64,000 nt of DNA. It comes from Rostratula benghalensis (lineage: Eukaryota; Chordata; Aves; Charadriiformes; Rostratulidae). Both the position numbers and the translations under genes were made by a program. Below are positions 48,891 through 61,000 of the stretch, piece after piece. Under the pieces are notes generated by a model, which searched no databases, was not told where the DNA came from, and worked only from the letters and a program-made list of their open reading frames with translations. Position 1 is the stretch's first letter. Every line of letters begins with the position of its first letter. Location of the stretch: contig VXAI01000068.1 of assembly GCA_013399305.1 (NCBI GenBank), positions 2,526,924 through 2,590,923 on the forward strand, given 5' to 3'.

Positions 48891-51800
48891 TAAGAGGCTT
48901 GGAAAAAATATCCTATGGACATCCCGTCATCCTGAAGGCAGTGAAGTATCAATGAGGATAGTGCAGTAGAAACTGTGGCTTGAGAAGAAAAGGAATCTTT
49001 CATTCAGAGCCCATAAAATCTCTTCACTATTAAAATTCAGCCCACTTTCAGAAAACAGACTAAAGGAGGAATCAAGTAGAGTTTTATGACTTCATAACTT
49101 TTACAAGTCTCTTTAAAGCTCTCCATTATTATTCACTCTTCAAAGACAGTCTGTGGCATTAAAGAATATCAAAGGAGCAGTCTGAAAAAAGCAAGCCTTG
49201 AGAACCCTCTACTAGAAAGCGATAGTACAAAATGCCTTTATCGGTTAGCTTATCGAGACTGATACAAGGACTGATTTGGAGAGGAGCAGCATGCCTTCAT
49301 GACACTCAAGATGATAAGTCACCTGTCAGAAGTCCTTGGGGAACATGCATGTAACTAAAATAAGTACATACATGCTAGTACAAACAACATCTATGGCTAA
49401 TGGTGGTGGAAAATGGTGTACTTCCATCGCTACGTCTTCAGAGTAAGTCAGGGTAAGTAATATCTGGCTGCGTACCCTGGAGTTCCAGGTTGCTGCTGAA
49501 TAATATCTTATAATTCACCCAACACAAGAGTCCCTAAAGGGACTACATACTATATTCCTATTTCTCCACTTTTTTGAGGCCTTTTTTCTCTTTGCTTGAG
49601 AAATTAGTGTAGGATGTGATTTTACTTCCAGTTTTTACAATTTTCATTTAGTGTATGTGCTTTACTGTAATGTTCTAAAGTTTTGATTGAAAATGTATTT
49701 ATTCTCTCCCCCCTGACTCACTGCCTCATTGCCCTCTGCTGTAGTTGTGTTTCTGTCTGAAGAAACAGGGATTGGACAGTATTATTGCAGTTGTTCGTGT
49801 CATGGTGGACTTATTTAAAGGAAAGTTTGTCTGGCCATCTCCTCTAAAGATGCCTGGACTCTGAAATCATCTAATCTCCTCTGCAATATTCATAGCTAGA
49901 GCCTTCTGACTAACCGTGATATATTCTTAGCTCTCAGGTCACCCTGACCTCTGAAATCTGCATTATAAGCCAGTCAAGTATAATAACATTAAAGAATCTT
50001 TTTTTTTTTAATAGTAAGAGCAGCAAGGTAAGAGTGTGCACGTGTATGTATGTGTTGTGGGAGACATGGATCAAAGGAATAAAGTGATATCCAGTCCCCT
50101 ATCATAAAAAGTGAGGTCTGCATGACTCAGGAGCTACATTGCACCCCTTTCCATACTCGTAGTTTGAATGGCAGTTTCATATTACAATTCTTTTATTAAA
50201 AAAAGCCTTGCCAAAAACTAATCTTTTTTTTTAGCACTAACACATTAACAACAATCATTGTAGCAGCTTTGTCAGGGGTATGTAGAACCCTTTCTTGCAG
50301 AAAGAGTCGGTATATGCAGTTTGCTGTATTTGCAGTGGCTGACAAATTGTTGACTGAAGCAAGAGAAAACAGTTTGGCTAGAAAGAATATGTGACTTGGA
50401 CTTTCATCTGTTGGACATCTGTTGTTCTGGTGTGCGCCAGTGCGGCAGGGAAGGAAGGAACAAGATGAGATTGGCCCCAGTGGGTACCAGTAGGAAAGCC
50501 TGTTGTTGGGCTGTGGGATATAAGTTCCCTGAGGAATTTTGTCCCTAGGATCAGAGCTAAAACCATTGTAATGCTACTAAGTGAGTATGGTTCAGCTTGT
50601 GGCCTGTGCAATGCTCTCACCTGGCTCACCACTGCTTTGCTGGAGGAGATGGAGCAGCTGTTAAGGGCTGAAGATAGCCCACATGGCTGAATCAGCCCTC
50701 CTGTTCCTGCCACAGAGACTCAGACAGGGATGGCTGTTGTTGTTCTAAAGGTAGGATACTGCAAAGTTTAACCCTGATTCTCTGGGTGAGGCTGTATCAG
50801 GAACAGGAGGATGCATTTGGCTATTGCTGCTAGAAGGGCTGGGGAGGTAGTGGGTTGGGGATGGGAGTGGGTTTGATGGAGCTCAGAGACAGATATATCT
50901 GCAGATAGGTGGGAATAAGAGAGTCTTCCTTCCCAAAACTTTAATCTGGCTGGAGTAGAGCTGAAGGCTGGAGTGCTCTCTGCTGTGTCCTGCCAAATGT
51001 GCCTGAGGAGACACTATCATTTTCCGCCTCGTCTTGCATCACATGTGTCTGCCAGACCAACAAGCCATACAAGTAAAAAGAAGATCCAGGAGGTGAGTCT
51101 TGAATAAACCTTGACTTCATCTGACCACTGGTTAAGTGAAGGCAATGGATGCTGCCCCTCTGTGCACAACCTATAGGAAATCAGTGGGAATCCAGGATTT
51201 GAGTCTGCATGATTAATTTTCCATGCTGTGTACTTTCCCACAATGTGGTCAGGCTGGGACACTCAGCTGCCAGAATGGTTTAGGGAAGGAAGAGCCAACA
51301 CCACTTACAGACAGCTCTTCCTTGGCTTCTGAGAATCCTTTTTATTGTCCAACTTATCTCCGCTTGTACTTGCTAAATGCCAGACTGTAATTGTAATGGA
51401 GGCTGTTACACCGAGACGTGAATTTGAGTGATTCACTGTGGATTTACTAAGAAGTTGTGGAAGCCATGCACATCCTGAAGATATAGATTGAGACAGATAA
51501 TAACAGTTGTTGTTAATTAAAAATATGAATCCAAGATGCAAATGAAAACTCCTCTTCCATTTGCAGTCTTAATTGAGAAACTAAAAATGAGGAGAGAAGA
51601 TATTAATTGTTTTCTACTTAACAACAGGAAATTTTTTTTTAAAAAAGACACCTGGCTATTTGACAGGACATTTGACATTTGTTGGGTTTATTTTTTCAAA
51701 GAGCAGTGTCAGGCACTAGTCAAATGAAAAATACAAAGCTCTCCATCTATTTTAGTCTTAGTTTTATTTACGTTTTCAGTCCTAATCCTGTACTGTGTGT

Positions 51801-54800
51801 GCACGCAGACACAGTGTATGTCCACAGATTGCATGACGTTACATCTATCCACCAGCATCAGAGAAGAACCCACAATGAGACACTCTGCTTCTTGTAGCAA
51901 CCTCAATCTTTCTTGAAGTGTATTATAAGGGATTTGAAAGACTTGATCTTTAGACTTTCCGTTTGAAAGGAAGGAATTAAAATTATCTTTTGTTTCTCCC
52001 TTCTTTTTTTTCTCTCTCCTCTCTGCCTCTTTCCGAGGTTTTATATTCAGATTGGAACCATAAGTGCTTTCTCTCTGCCCTCAAATCACCCTGCCCTAGA
52101 AATATTGTGGTAACTCACTAAAGCCTGAGATAAAGTGTTTGCATTCAATAATGTTTTAAATTAGTGATACATTATGATAATATAGAATAATAAGGATAAT
52201 AGAATAATAGATAATAAGGAATGTAAAAATGCATGTGTTGAAAAAAATAGGAAAAATTTTCTAGAAATAATAAAAAACCTTGCCCTGGCACAATACCCAC
52301 TTCCACCTTTGAAAACCAGTAAAACTAAGTCCTTTTGCTTTGTGATTATTTCATATTTAAACTGAAATTGTTATAGTTGTTTATTTCATGACCAGAATAT
52401 TTCCTGCTGTATGATTCATACCACTAACAAAGCAGACAAGAATTAACTTTGTGATTACTCCCTAATTTCTTAAGTAATTTTGAAGTTAGAATTTTATTAA
52501 CCTTATAAATGAAATAGTAACAGTGCCCTCTGCAAACTCTTTAAATTGCCTTTGGGAATAGTTCCTAAAAGTTTGTCTGTGTTAGTCATTCCATAACAAA
52601 AAAAGGTCTTTTACTTGTAACCAGCTGCCACATAAAGTTATACTAAATACATCTTCTACTGTTTCCTAAGATTGTCTATATACCAACGACTGGAAAGAAA
52701 TCAAGCCTTTTGTGGCTATGCCAAAACCCCGTTTTATATTTTACATAATAAAGATACAAATGGCTGTGTCACATTGTTGTAGGATTCAAAGAGACTCTCA
52801 TCTCTCTCCCGTATTTCCAAAGGGAAAACTTTTATCTGATGATTTAAATAGAAGTAATGTGTCTTCTTTTAAGATCTCGGTCACCAAGGCATTAAGAGTA
52901 AACACTGGAGCAGTTCCTGTAGCTTTTCTATGCACGACAGACTTAATTGTCTTACAGAGTGATTTCAGAGTATTTGTTTCCTATGCATTAACAATGCCTG
53001 TGACATTCTGAAGGACTCTTGTCTCTTCTGCCTCTGTGGCAATATATGGCAAGATTTTTCATTCCACCAGATCAAAACAAATTTACTGGAATGCTGGCAG
53101 TGAAACCTAACTTTTCCAAGATCAGCAGCTCTAAGGCAGACCTGGCAGATAAACTGCTTCAGGCTTGGCAGCCCTGAGAATCCAAGCAGGCAGTTTTTCC
53201 AGAACTCTCAGGATTTGCGTTGGGAAATTTAGGAGCCCAGTTCTAGGTAGCCAGTAACATAATGCTGCTGGGGGCAGATAGCTTATTTCATATCTGAAAC
53301 ATGCTTTGTATTATTTCTGAAACAAAATCACTGCCAAATTTCCATCCTTGAAGATTCTTGGATTTGGTCCCGGTGGACTGAAATCTTGTTTCAGAGACTC
53401 ATCCTAAAACTTTCTGTGTAACACGAACTTTCCTTTTCAACCTGCTCTGTTTCGCTTTGGAAAGAAACACAGCTGTGCTGTCTAAGTCTAAAATCGCTTC
53501 TCACTAAACCAGTTACATGATCCAAGCTAGACAGACATTTCTTTTTTGGATTTTTCATTAAATGCTCAGTGATTTTTTTTTCAGTGTCTTAAGCTTGGAA
53601 TGCTTATGTTTAAAGAATCTATTTAATTTAGTACAATTGAGCTAAATGCTGATCAATGACCTCATAAAAGTGGTCACTTTATGATCCCTTTGTTTTAAAA
53701 TCTGTAGCTTTCTCCTGTGGCTGATTTTAAGTCTTTCTTTTCTAGCCTCCTTGTCCACAAGCACTGCATACTCACAGGAGGAGACAAAACCCTCAGCCTT
53801 TTTCTTTTTTTTCCCGTAACTCAGGCATGATCAGTGACTCTACTGAAAATACGTAAAGCAAAACCAAAAGCAGGTTTCTGCAGTAGCCCTGAAGGTCTGA
53901 CAAATGTTGCTGGTAACAAGTTAGGGTCTTTGTCTTAAAGCTAACTGTTCACAGGCTTCTGTGGAGGTACAATGCTGAAGAGTGGAATTCTCTCTGTGTA
54001 ATGTAGTTCAATAGTAGTTGTAATAGTTCAAAAGAGCAACAAGTGATTTAGTCTGCCAGCTTCCCTCAGCTGTCAGAGTCAGACTTCCTATACAATCTGT
54101 GGTGAGAAATAGTCCTGACACCAAATCTAAGGCAGCCAGCCACGGTGCTTAAATTAGGCACTCCAGCAATCTTGTATCTCAGCTCCCTGGTTATGAAGTA
54201 GAGACAAATACACTTCCTGTGGGTTTTCTTTGTGTGTTGGATACTATATCCCTCAATGCGTATGAACTTCAAAGGCACAACAAGTTGAACTCAGTAGAAG
54301 GGTCTGCAATTCAGATTATTTGTGATGTTTTCTAAAATCTAGTTTTAAAACATTTTTTTGCATGTGTAATATAGAGATAAGAACTAAGAAATACTGTGTG
54401 AGCTATCATTTGTTTTGTCAGGTTCTGGGATAAGTTCTGAAGGTCTCATGCAGGCAGACTTCTAGTAGTTTTTTTTTTTCATAGGTGGGAATTCAAGTTC
54501 ACCGAAGTTAAAATGGCTACAATATAAATTCAATTCAGTTTTTTGAGGGAAATAACACCACCTTTCCTACTGTTCTGCTTGGTACTGCTGCCACAAGCTC
54601 GAGCGACTTTTAGTGGTATTTTGAAGAGACTTGGGAAAGAGCAGGGAAAAATAAAACTACAAGGTATGTTAACATTTAGAATCACATGACAGTACTTAAA
54701 TACAAATCATCAAAAGATATATTCCAATTTATATAGAGAATTATGATCTCTAATCATGGAAATAAATAGTGAGGGGTTTGTAACGTTGTGAGACCTGTGA

Positions 54801-54963
54801 AAAATAAAATTGCAGAGTATGAATTGCAAAATCATTCATTCATCAAATCCACTGTGAATGAGCTGCTCAATCACAACTAACCCCAAATTATCGCAGCTGA
54901 TTTTGTTTAATAATTTAGACAGACGAATCCAGAAATGGAAGCCCTACTTAATTTCTTCTCCAG
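48891..54963. other. Long stretch, no gene recognised; GC-richer patch 50.4-51.3 kb
   Basis: The patch at about 50400-51300 has higher GC and a 111-codon minus-strand frame (50378-50713), but few CpGs and no coherent gene model. A donor CAGGAG|GTGAGT lies near 51094 after a fair acceptor (GTCTGCCAG). Two donors in tandem (AGA|GTAAGT and AGG|GTAAGT) lie near 49452 and 49462. Imperfect GATAAT/GAATAAT units occur at about 52174-52220. Confidence 0.4.
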
Positions 54964-55083
54964 TGGTATAAATCTGCAAAAAATCTGGATCTTCTTGAGA
55001 CCAGTGGGAATTTCACTGGTGATTGTATCAAGGTTATGGATTTACCTCTGATTCCTGCTGCTGTGAAAGGAATATTGGTACAA
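54964..55083 (+). CDS. Candidate 120-base internal exon or exapted old repeat
   Basis: A textbook acceptor (TTAATTTCTTCTCCAG) is followed by 120 bases open in phase 0 and a donor ACAA|GTGAGT, giving a symmetric 40-codon block that begins WYKSAKNLDLLETSGNFTGD. The frame runs on to TGA at 55114-55116. I recognise no protein. The wording 'agtggtataaatctgcaa' and 'agaccagtgggaatttcac' also recalls an old amniote interspersed repeat with palindromic 'gtgtaaatc' motifs. If that is right, this is a repeat remnant whose splice-like signals are incidental or have been co-opted. The two readings cannot be separated by eye. Confidence 0.2.
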
Positions 55084-58000
55084 GTGAGTCCAGATGCTGG
55101 GACCGGAGAGCAGTGACTGTTGGAGAATTACTGGAAATTGAGTAGTTGGATAAGCATTCAACAAGGAGGGAAGATGGGCACAGAAACTACCAGCTGCTAC
55201 ACTGGGTAGATGTCATGCCTGAGATGGGCTGGAGAAACAAATGCATTTTCACAAGAACTGAGTCTCTTCCACCGTATGTGGGAAAATAGAAAAAACAAGT
55301 ACGTGAGAAAGAAGAACAAACAGCAATTCACAGCCTCTATGGAAAGGGGAGAAGTGTGAAGAAAGAAGTGAAAGAGAGAAGTAGAGGAAGGGGTGGTATA
55401 TTATAAATTCATTAGAAGTTAAAAAAACCCCAACAACCCAACAAAAAACTCAGGGCTCCAGTGTTACATAGAGAGTGGTTAAAAGTTCTGTGGGGAACAG
55501 AGCTATGGGAGGCTGAATTTCCATCAAATAAGTATTTATGTCAGCAAGCCATCAAAAAATCTTTCATGTAAAATAAGAACTAAGATTTCATCTTTCTTTT
55601 ATTAGGGAAAAAAAACACCCTGAAACCACAAGAAGCTTCCTGTTTTATCAAAGTGAAAAAAAGAAAAAATTACTACTTTTTCCAGTTGGATATGCTCTAT
55701 CAGAGAGAAAAGCATTTTCTTTGCCATAACTTCCCATGAAGTGCATACACTCAGATGTTGTATCTGCTGCTGAGTGTTCATTCCTGCTAGGAGGCAGTTT
55801 AATCATTTTAAATGATCCAGTTTCAACAGTGGCTTTTGTGTGCTTAGAACAAGATAACCTTGGCAAGAGGGCCCAAGTAGACATTTTATAGGTGTAGAGT
55901 GAAACTCAAACATTGTAGTACGACGTGTATAAGCCGCCTTTGACAGACTGTTTTGTTTCCCTTTAATGCTTGACTTGGAGAATGCTGAAGTGCCAGCAGG
56001 TCTCAGATCTGCATTCTGCACCCGGGATGTTCAGTGCCCCAACTTTTTGATGGATATCTGATTCTGCAAGTTTTTTACTGTTTCAACTAAGGGTTTGAGA
56101 TTCCCTGGTTCTCTATGAAGGACACAATCGAAGCGGGGAGTTGTGGATGGAGTTGGGGTGACCATGTTTATTGACAGGTAGATTTTTTCCTCTGAGTTCG
56201 ACGCATTTTACAGTGACATCTAGTGAGTAGTTCAGTTAAATGCAGGTATGTACTTCGGAGCTCGCCGTCATTGTTAGCTCTAGTTTGCCTCCACCGTGGT
56301 AAAATGTCCATAATCTGAGGCCAAAGAGTTGGCAAAGGCACTGTGTTTCTCCATTTCTGGAATCTCTCTGCCTTCTTGCTCCTCTCACTGTCCCCAGCTG
56401 GATGACTTGCAGAAAGTGTGTAGCAAAGTGGGCTAAAGCTGCTTCAGGTTTTTCAGAGGCTTTACTGAAGACTCTACCTTCATCACTTGTAGTACCTGTC
56501 TAGTGTAAATACATGAAGAAGCAGAAGAAAATCCCTGAACATTTGTAATAATTCTCCTGCTTGCTTTTTGTTTACACTGGGATGCTTGGAAGTAGGAATT
56601 TGCTCATCCTATATTCTGGAAAGCCTGAGACTCCTAATTTCTAAACTCATAAAAAAATCCCATGAAAAGGACGAAGAAAATTAGAGCGAGCAGACTGGGA
56701 GAACAGTGTTGCAACATTACTATCTGATACACAGATGTTTATTCCAGAAGGGCTTTTCACAGGAGAAGGAGAACATGGATCAAGACACTGATAGGTTATA
56801 AGCAACCTTCTCATTCAATGACAAGGAGTGGACATCTCTCTCCAGGCTGCTCAGAGCCTGCAAGCAGTAGCTACCTAAACCCTTCTTCTGCTCTCTGATT
56901 CTTCTTGCCTGTTCCTAAGGTAAAGGTGGGAGAGGAACCTCGCCCCTCTGTAAGCTTAATCAATAAAGTAAACTGTTCACGCTGCTTTGTGGCCTTCTTT
57001 ATGCTGCTTCTTATTTGATGAGATAAAACAAACGGTGTCAGAGATACAAGCCTTGACTCCAGAATCAGGTCTGAATGTTCCCAAGCTTGAAATCTAGGCT
57101 TAAGGTGGGCCATTCCTAAAGTCTGAATTCATGCCAGTATGAACATGAGTTTATTTTTAAAATCTAGATTTTAGTCCATGCGTATCTTTGTCAACTGGTA
57201 CTCTAGTTTGCAAACTTTTAATTTGATATCACTTATCCCTTTTGCAGTTTAACAGGGATAGAGCTGGGGTCTTAAACCCAGCAATGTTGCCTTCATTCTG
57301 ACTCTTCTCTGGAAGTAAATAAACAGCAGATACCCATGAGCAGCCCTGGTTATCACTGCAGCTAAATGTTTTGGTACCATGTTGTTATCTTAGCATGAAC
57401 TTTTCATGAATTAAGCATGAACAACTTTTGCTTTTTTTCCTTACTGTCACCTTCATGTAATAAGGCCCAGGTTCCAGCAACAAAATGCTTGCTTATAAAT
57501 GCAGGCCTTGGCGTTGTTGAATTTCTTTCCTTCTCTGTGACTTTACACCACAGGGCTGTGCAATTCTTTTTGCATGAAAACTTGTTCTCAGTAACTGGCA
57601 TTAGCTGCGTTACCTGAACCTTCAGCATAATGTAGCCTCTTGGACCATCTTCTCCTTGGACCAATATTTTTATTAAAATACTAAGTAGAACTGGGACTGG
57701 CACTGATTTCAGGAAGACACCCCTTTTCTTCCTGGTATTATAAACAGTTCAGTCTCTTCTTACCTACCTAATAGTTATTCTTTTAATCTCCATTTTTTCC
57801 ACTTTAATAATTAATCTCCCTGGAGGCAGTGAAAACAATTCTTGGTTTAAGTCTATGGAGATTAGTTCCAATGCATTGAACTTGTTTGAAAAAAACAGGT
57901 ATCTTATTGAAGAGAGACACTACAAACTACAATCTACCTTGGTAAAACCATGTGGCATTTTATCACAGTTTTAATTTACCTCTCTGTCCTAGATTTACTC

Positions 58001-61000
58001 ATTCTATGGTAATGGTACTAAAGTCTTGCAAAGTGCCAGTTCTGTCTCCTCACTTGTTCCTTCTAAAAATGCACACAGAATGGGTTTTTGCTCTGGGGCA
58101 CAGGGTATTGCTTTCAAATCATAGGAACAAATATCCTATCTCCTGTACCAGTGGTTTTTTTACACCATTGGATGCAGATCATTTACCCCTTTTTTCATTT
58201 ACCTCTTTCCAGTTTTGTTGTGATTGTCTAAATTTTGGTAATTCGTAGGATGTGGTAAATGTTTCACTCCCATGAGGTGCCCTACTCTTATTCTTGCGAA
58301 CATAATCATCCCCACTGAAAACAGAAGAAAATTGTATTTAATTGCTGGGCCAAACCTACATTATCCTTTGGCTCCACTGCATTGTGACTGGGTAAAATTC
58401 TTGCTTCTTCCCTCTTTAGACTTTCTCTACTTAGGAACTTAAAAGCCAGGGTTCTGCTTTCTTTATAGTCCATCTAAATCTTTCTGGGTGTATTTCTGTA
58501 CCTTTAACATCTGAAGAATGCTCTTCGCCAATGAATGACTTTTCCATTCCTGTACAACCTCTCTACTTAATTGTATTTTACACTGAGGTGTGTATTTTGA
58601 TGATATTTTTTCTTTCTTTTGAGATTTACTTTCAGTGTTTTTCATTATTTACACACTTGGATTATGCAGGACAACCTTGCTCATTAGTTTCTTCAGTTTC
58701 TCAAAGTTAGCATTTTGGAGACAAAAATGTAATAATAGATATATTTTTGCCTTTGTTGAAATTTTAAGATTAATTGAAGCAGCTCATGATTGCTCCATTT
58801 CAAAGGAATGTGGATGCACCTGAAAGCAGAACCATTGTCCTGGAAGTGCTTTGCAATTGTGCTTTCACAATTCATTCCTTATTAGAATTAGATTTTATAC
58901 TTTGGATTTTCAGGTCAGGAGCTACATACAGATCTGCTCAGGCCTCCCTGCTTGGACACCACACTTTGTGGATGTCACAGCTCACAAGGACTGGCTTCCA
59001 GTCTTTCTAAGCTCAAGAAGCAGTGTAGTGAGGATGAGGCATACTACATGTTTAGGAGTGAGAAGTATTATGAAAGAAAAAGGGAGTGAGAGACAATGGC
59101 CAAAATAAAATGAGAGCAGAATTCAGCATGTTAGCTCAGATGTGTGCTGAATGCAGAGAGACCTGAAGTAGCTCTCAGGAAATGCTGACTGCTGTCTATG
59201 GCAGAGATTTTTCCCCTTGTTTAGGGAGATTATGGCATCCAAAGAGAGCTGATGCTCTACAGTTCACAACCTGCTCCCAAATACAGTGTTCAGGAATTTC
59301 AATGCCTGTAATTTCCCATTTCTTTTTCACCGGAGTCTCTCATCATTAGGCTATAAATGGAGGGGGAAATCTCATACCCAGACTGATTTTCTCTGTGGGT
59401 CACTGTGCAGTATTCCTGAGGCTGAGAGGAGATCAGAGAGAGATAGCTGTTCAATGTAAATAGCGTGGACAGTATTGAGAGCTGAGGGGAGAATCACGTG
59501 GAAGTGGTTTCCTTCTCTCCTGCTCTTTGTACGGTCTGGCAAGCTCTATGCTGAGATGCATAGGGCAGGTCAGTCCTGAGCATTTGCTTTATACAGAACC
59601 CTAGACAGTCAAGAATACTAGATGGTCAACAAATTATTGCTTGAAAAAAGGTATTTTGTGTTTCTGATTGTTGAGTAAGCTGTTCTGTATTGGAGTTTTT
59701 GATTTGGGCAGGTAAGATCACTCTTTTATCGACTAAAATCTCACCACTTGTTTATTTAAGGTATATGTAAGATATATATAGATTCTATTCACAGCAGTTC
59801 AATCCATAGGCATTGGGCCAAATCTATGTTTCTTTAGACAGTTACATTTTTGAAATGTATAAGTGCAAAGCAAGCAAAGGAGAAGGATGTATTCATAACT
59901 TCTCAGGCTGCATCAAAACTTCATTTTCTTATTGTGGACTCTTCACTGAAACCTTCAGGCATAATATAAATGAAGATAATGCACTGTGGCTTTTGACAAA
60001 TGTAGAAGTTTCAAAATAATTAAGAATGCAAACTACTGATTAAAGAGTTTTTGAAATGCTGTACCAGTTTATGAATCATCTGCCCATTGGTCATAATATA
60101 CAGGCGAATTAAAAATTAGCTGAAGGATATTCATTAAAGAAGATTAAAAGAAAAATCCCACTTATCATGCAAGAGAATGGAATGTGCTTATTGTTGAAGT
60201 GAACCTCTAACACTTTAATATGTATATAAACTTGTGATGTGTGTTTCACTCGTAACTGCAATATGGGGAATTTGAAACAAGCAGAATGTGCTGCAGAATT
60301 TACAATTTCTTCCATGACTGAGATTCTTCTGTCAGCCACTTCTTTTTGAAGTGGCCAGTCAAATTCAGAGCCAGGGACAAGCTGGACTTTCCAGATGGAT
60401 TCTTGAATTCATGAGCTCAAGATTTGGAAAAACAGAAACTCTGTCTTTATTTGTAGTCCTTTAGAGAGAACTGTCCATAATGGTGGAGATATTTTGCTTC
60501 TATATGAGCTCTTAAACGTTGTATTTGGAAGCTTTCTGTTTTGTAATAGCAAAACCAAACTGTTGTTTAGTGTACAGGAGTAGAAAATCCTAAATGTTGT
60601 GGGCAAGTATCCATCTGATGTTGGGTGGTCAAACAGGCAAGCATTTGATCTCTCTGTGTCCGTTTTCCATTTTTTAAAGTGGGATGGTAGCATTTGGAGC
60701 ATGTAGCTGGTGTCCCAGGTTTACCATCTCCCTGTAATGAATGAATGAAAGTGCTACCTTCTATTAAAGTAAGTTTCAAATTAAACTTTTTAAACCTCAG
60801 GGTTAAAGTTCAAGTAAGTTTATGAGAAGGAAAATCTATTTTAGGAACCACTTGTGAGTGGGAGGAAGGAGGAAATGAGCTCTCTTGGGTAGTTCTCCTA
60901 ACAGTGTTGCTGTAAACTTTTCTTGCTGAAGAAAAAGTCCTATTTGCTTTCCATTTGTATACTTTAAAATTATTGGAAGAGTAAATTACCCCTACTAAAA

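Noticed and set aside
50378..50713. 111-codon minus-strand frame in a GC-richer patch
   Set aside because: There is no domain, plus-strand frames over the same bases look equally protein-like, and there are few CpGs or splice signals.
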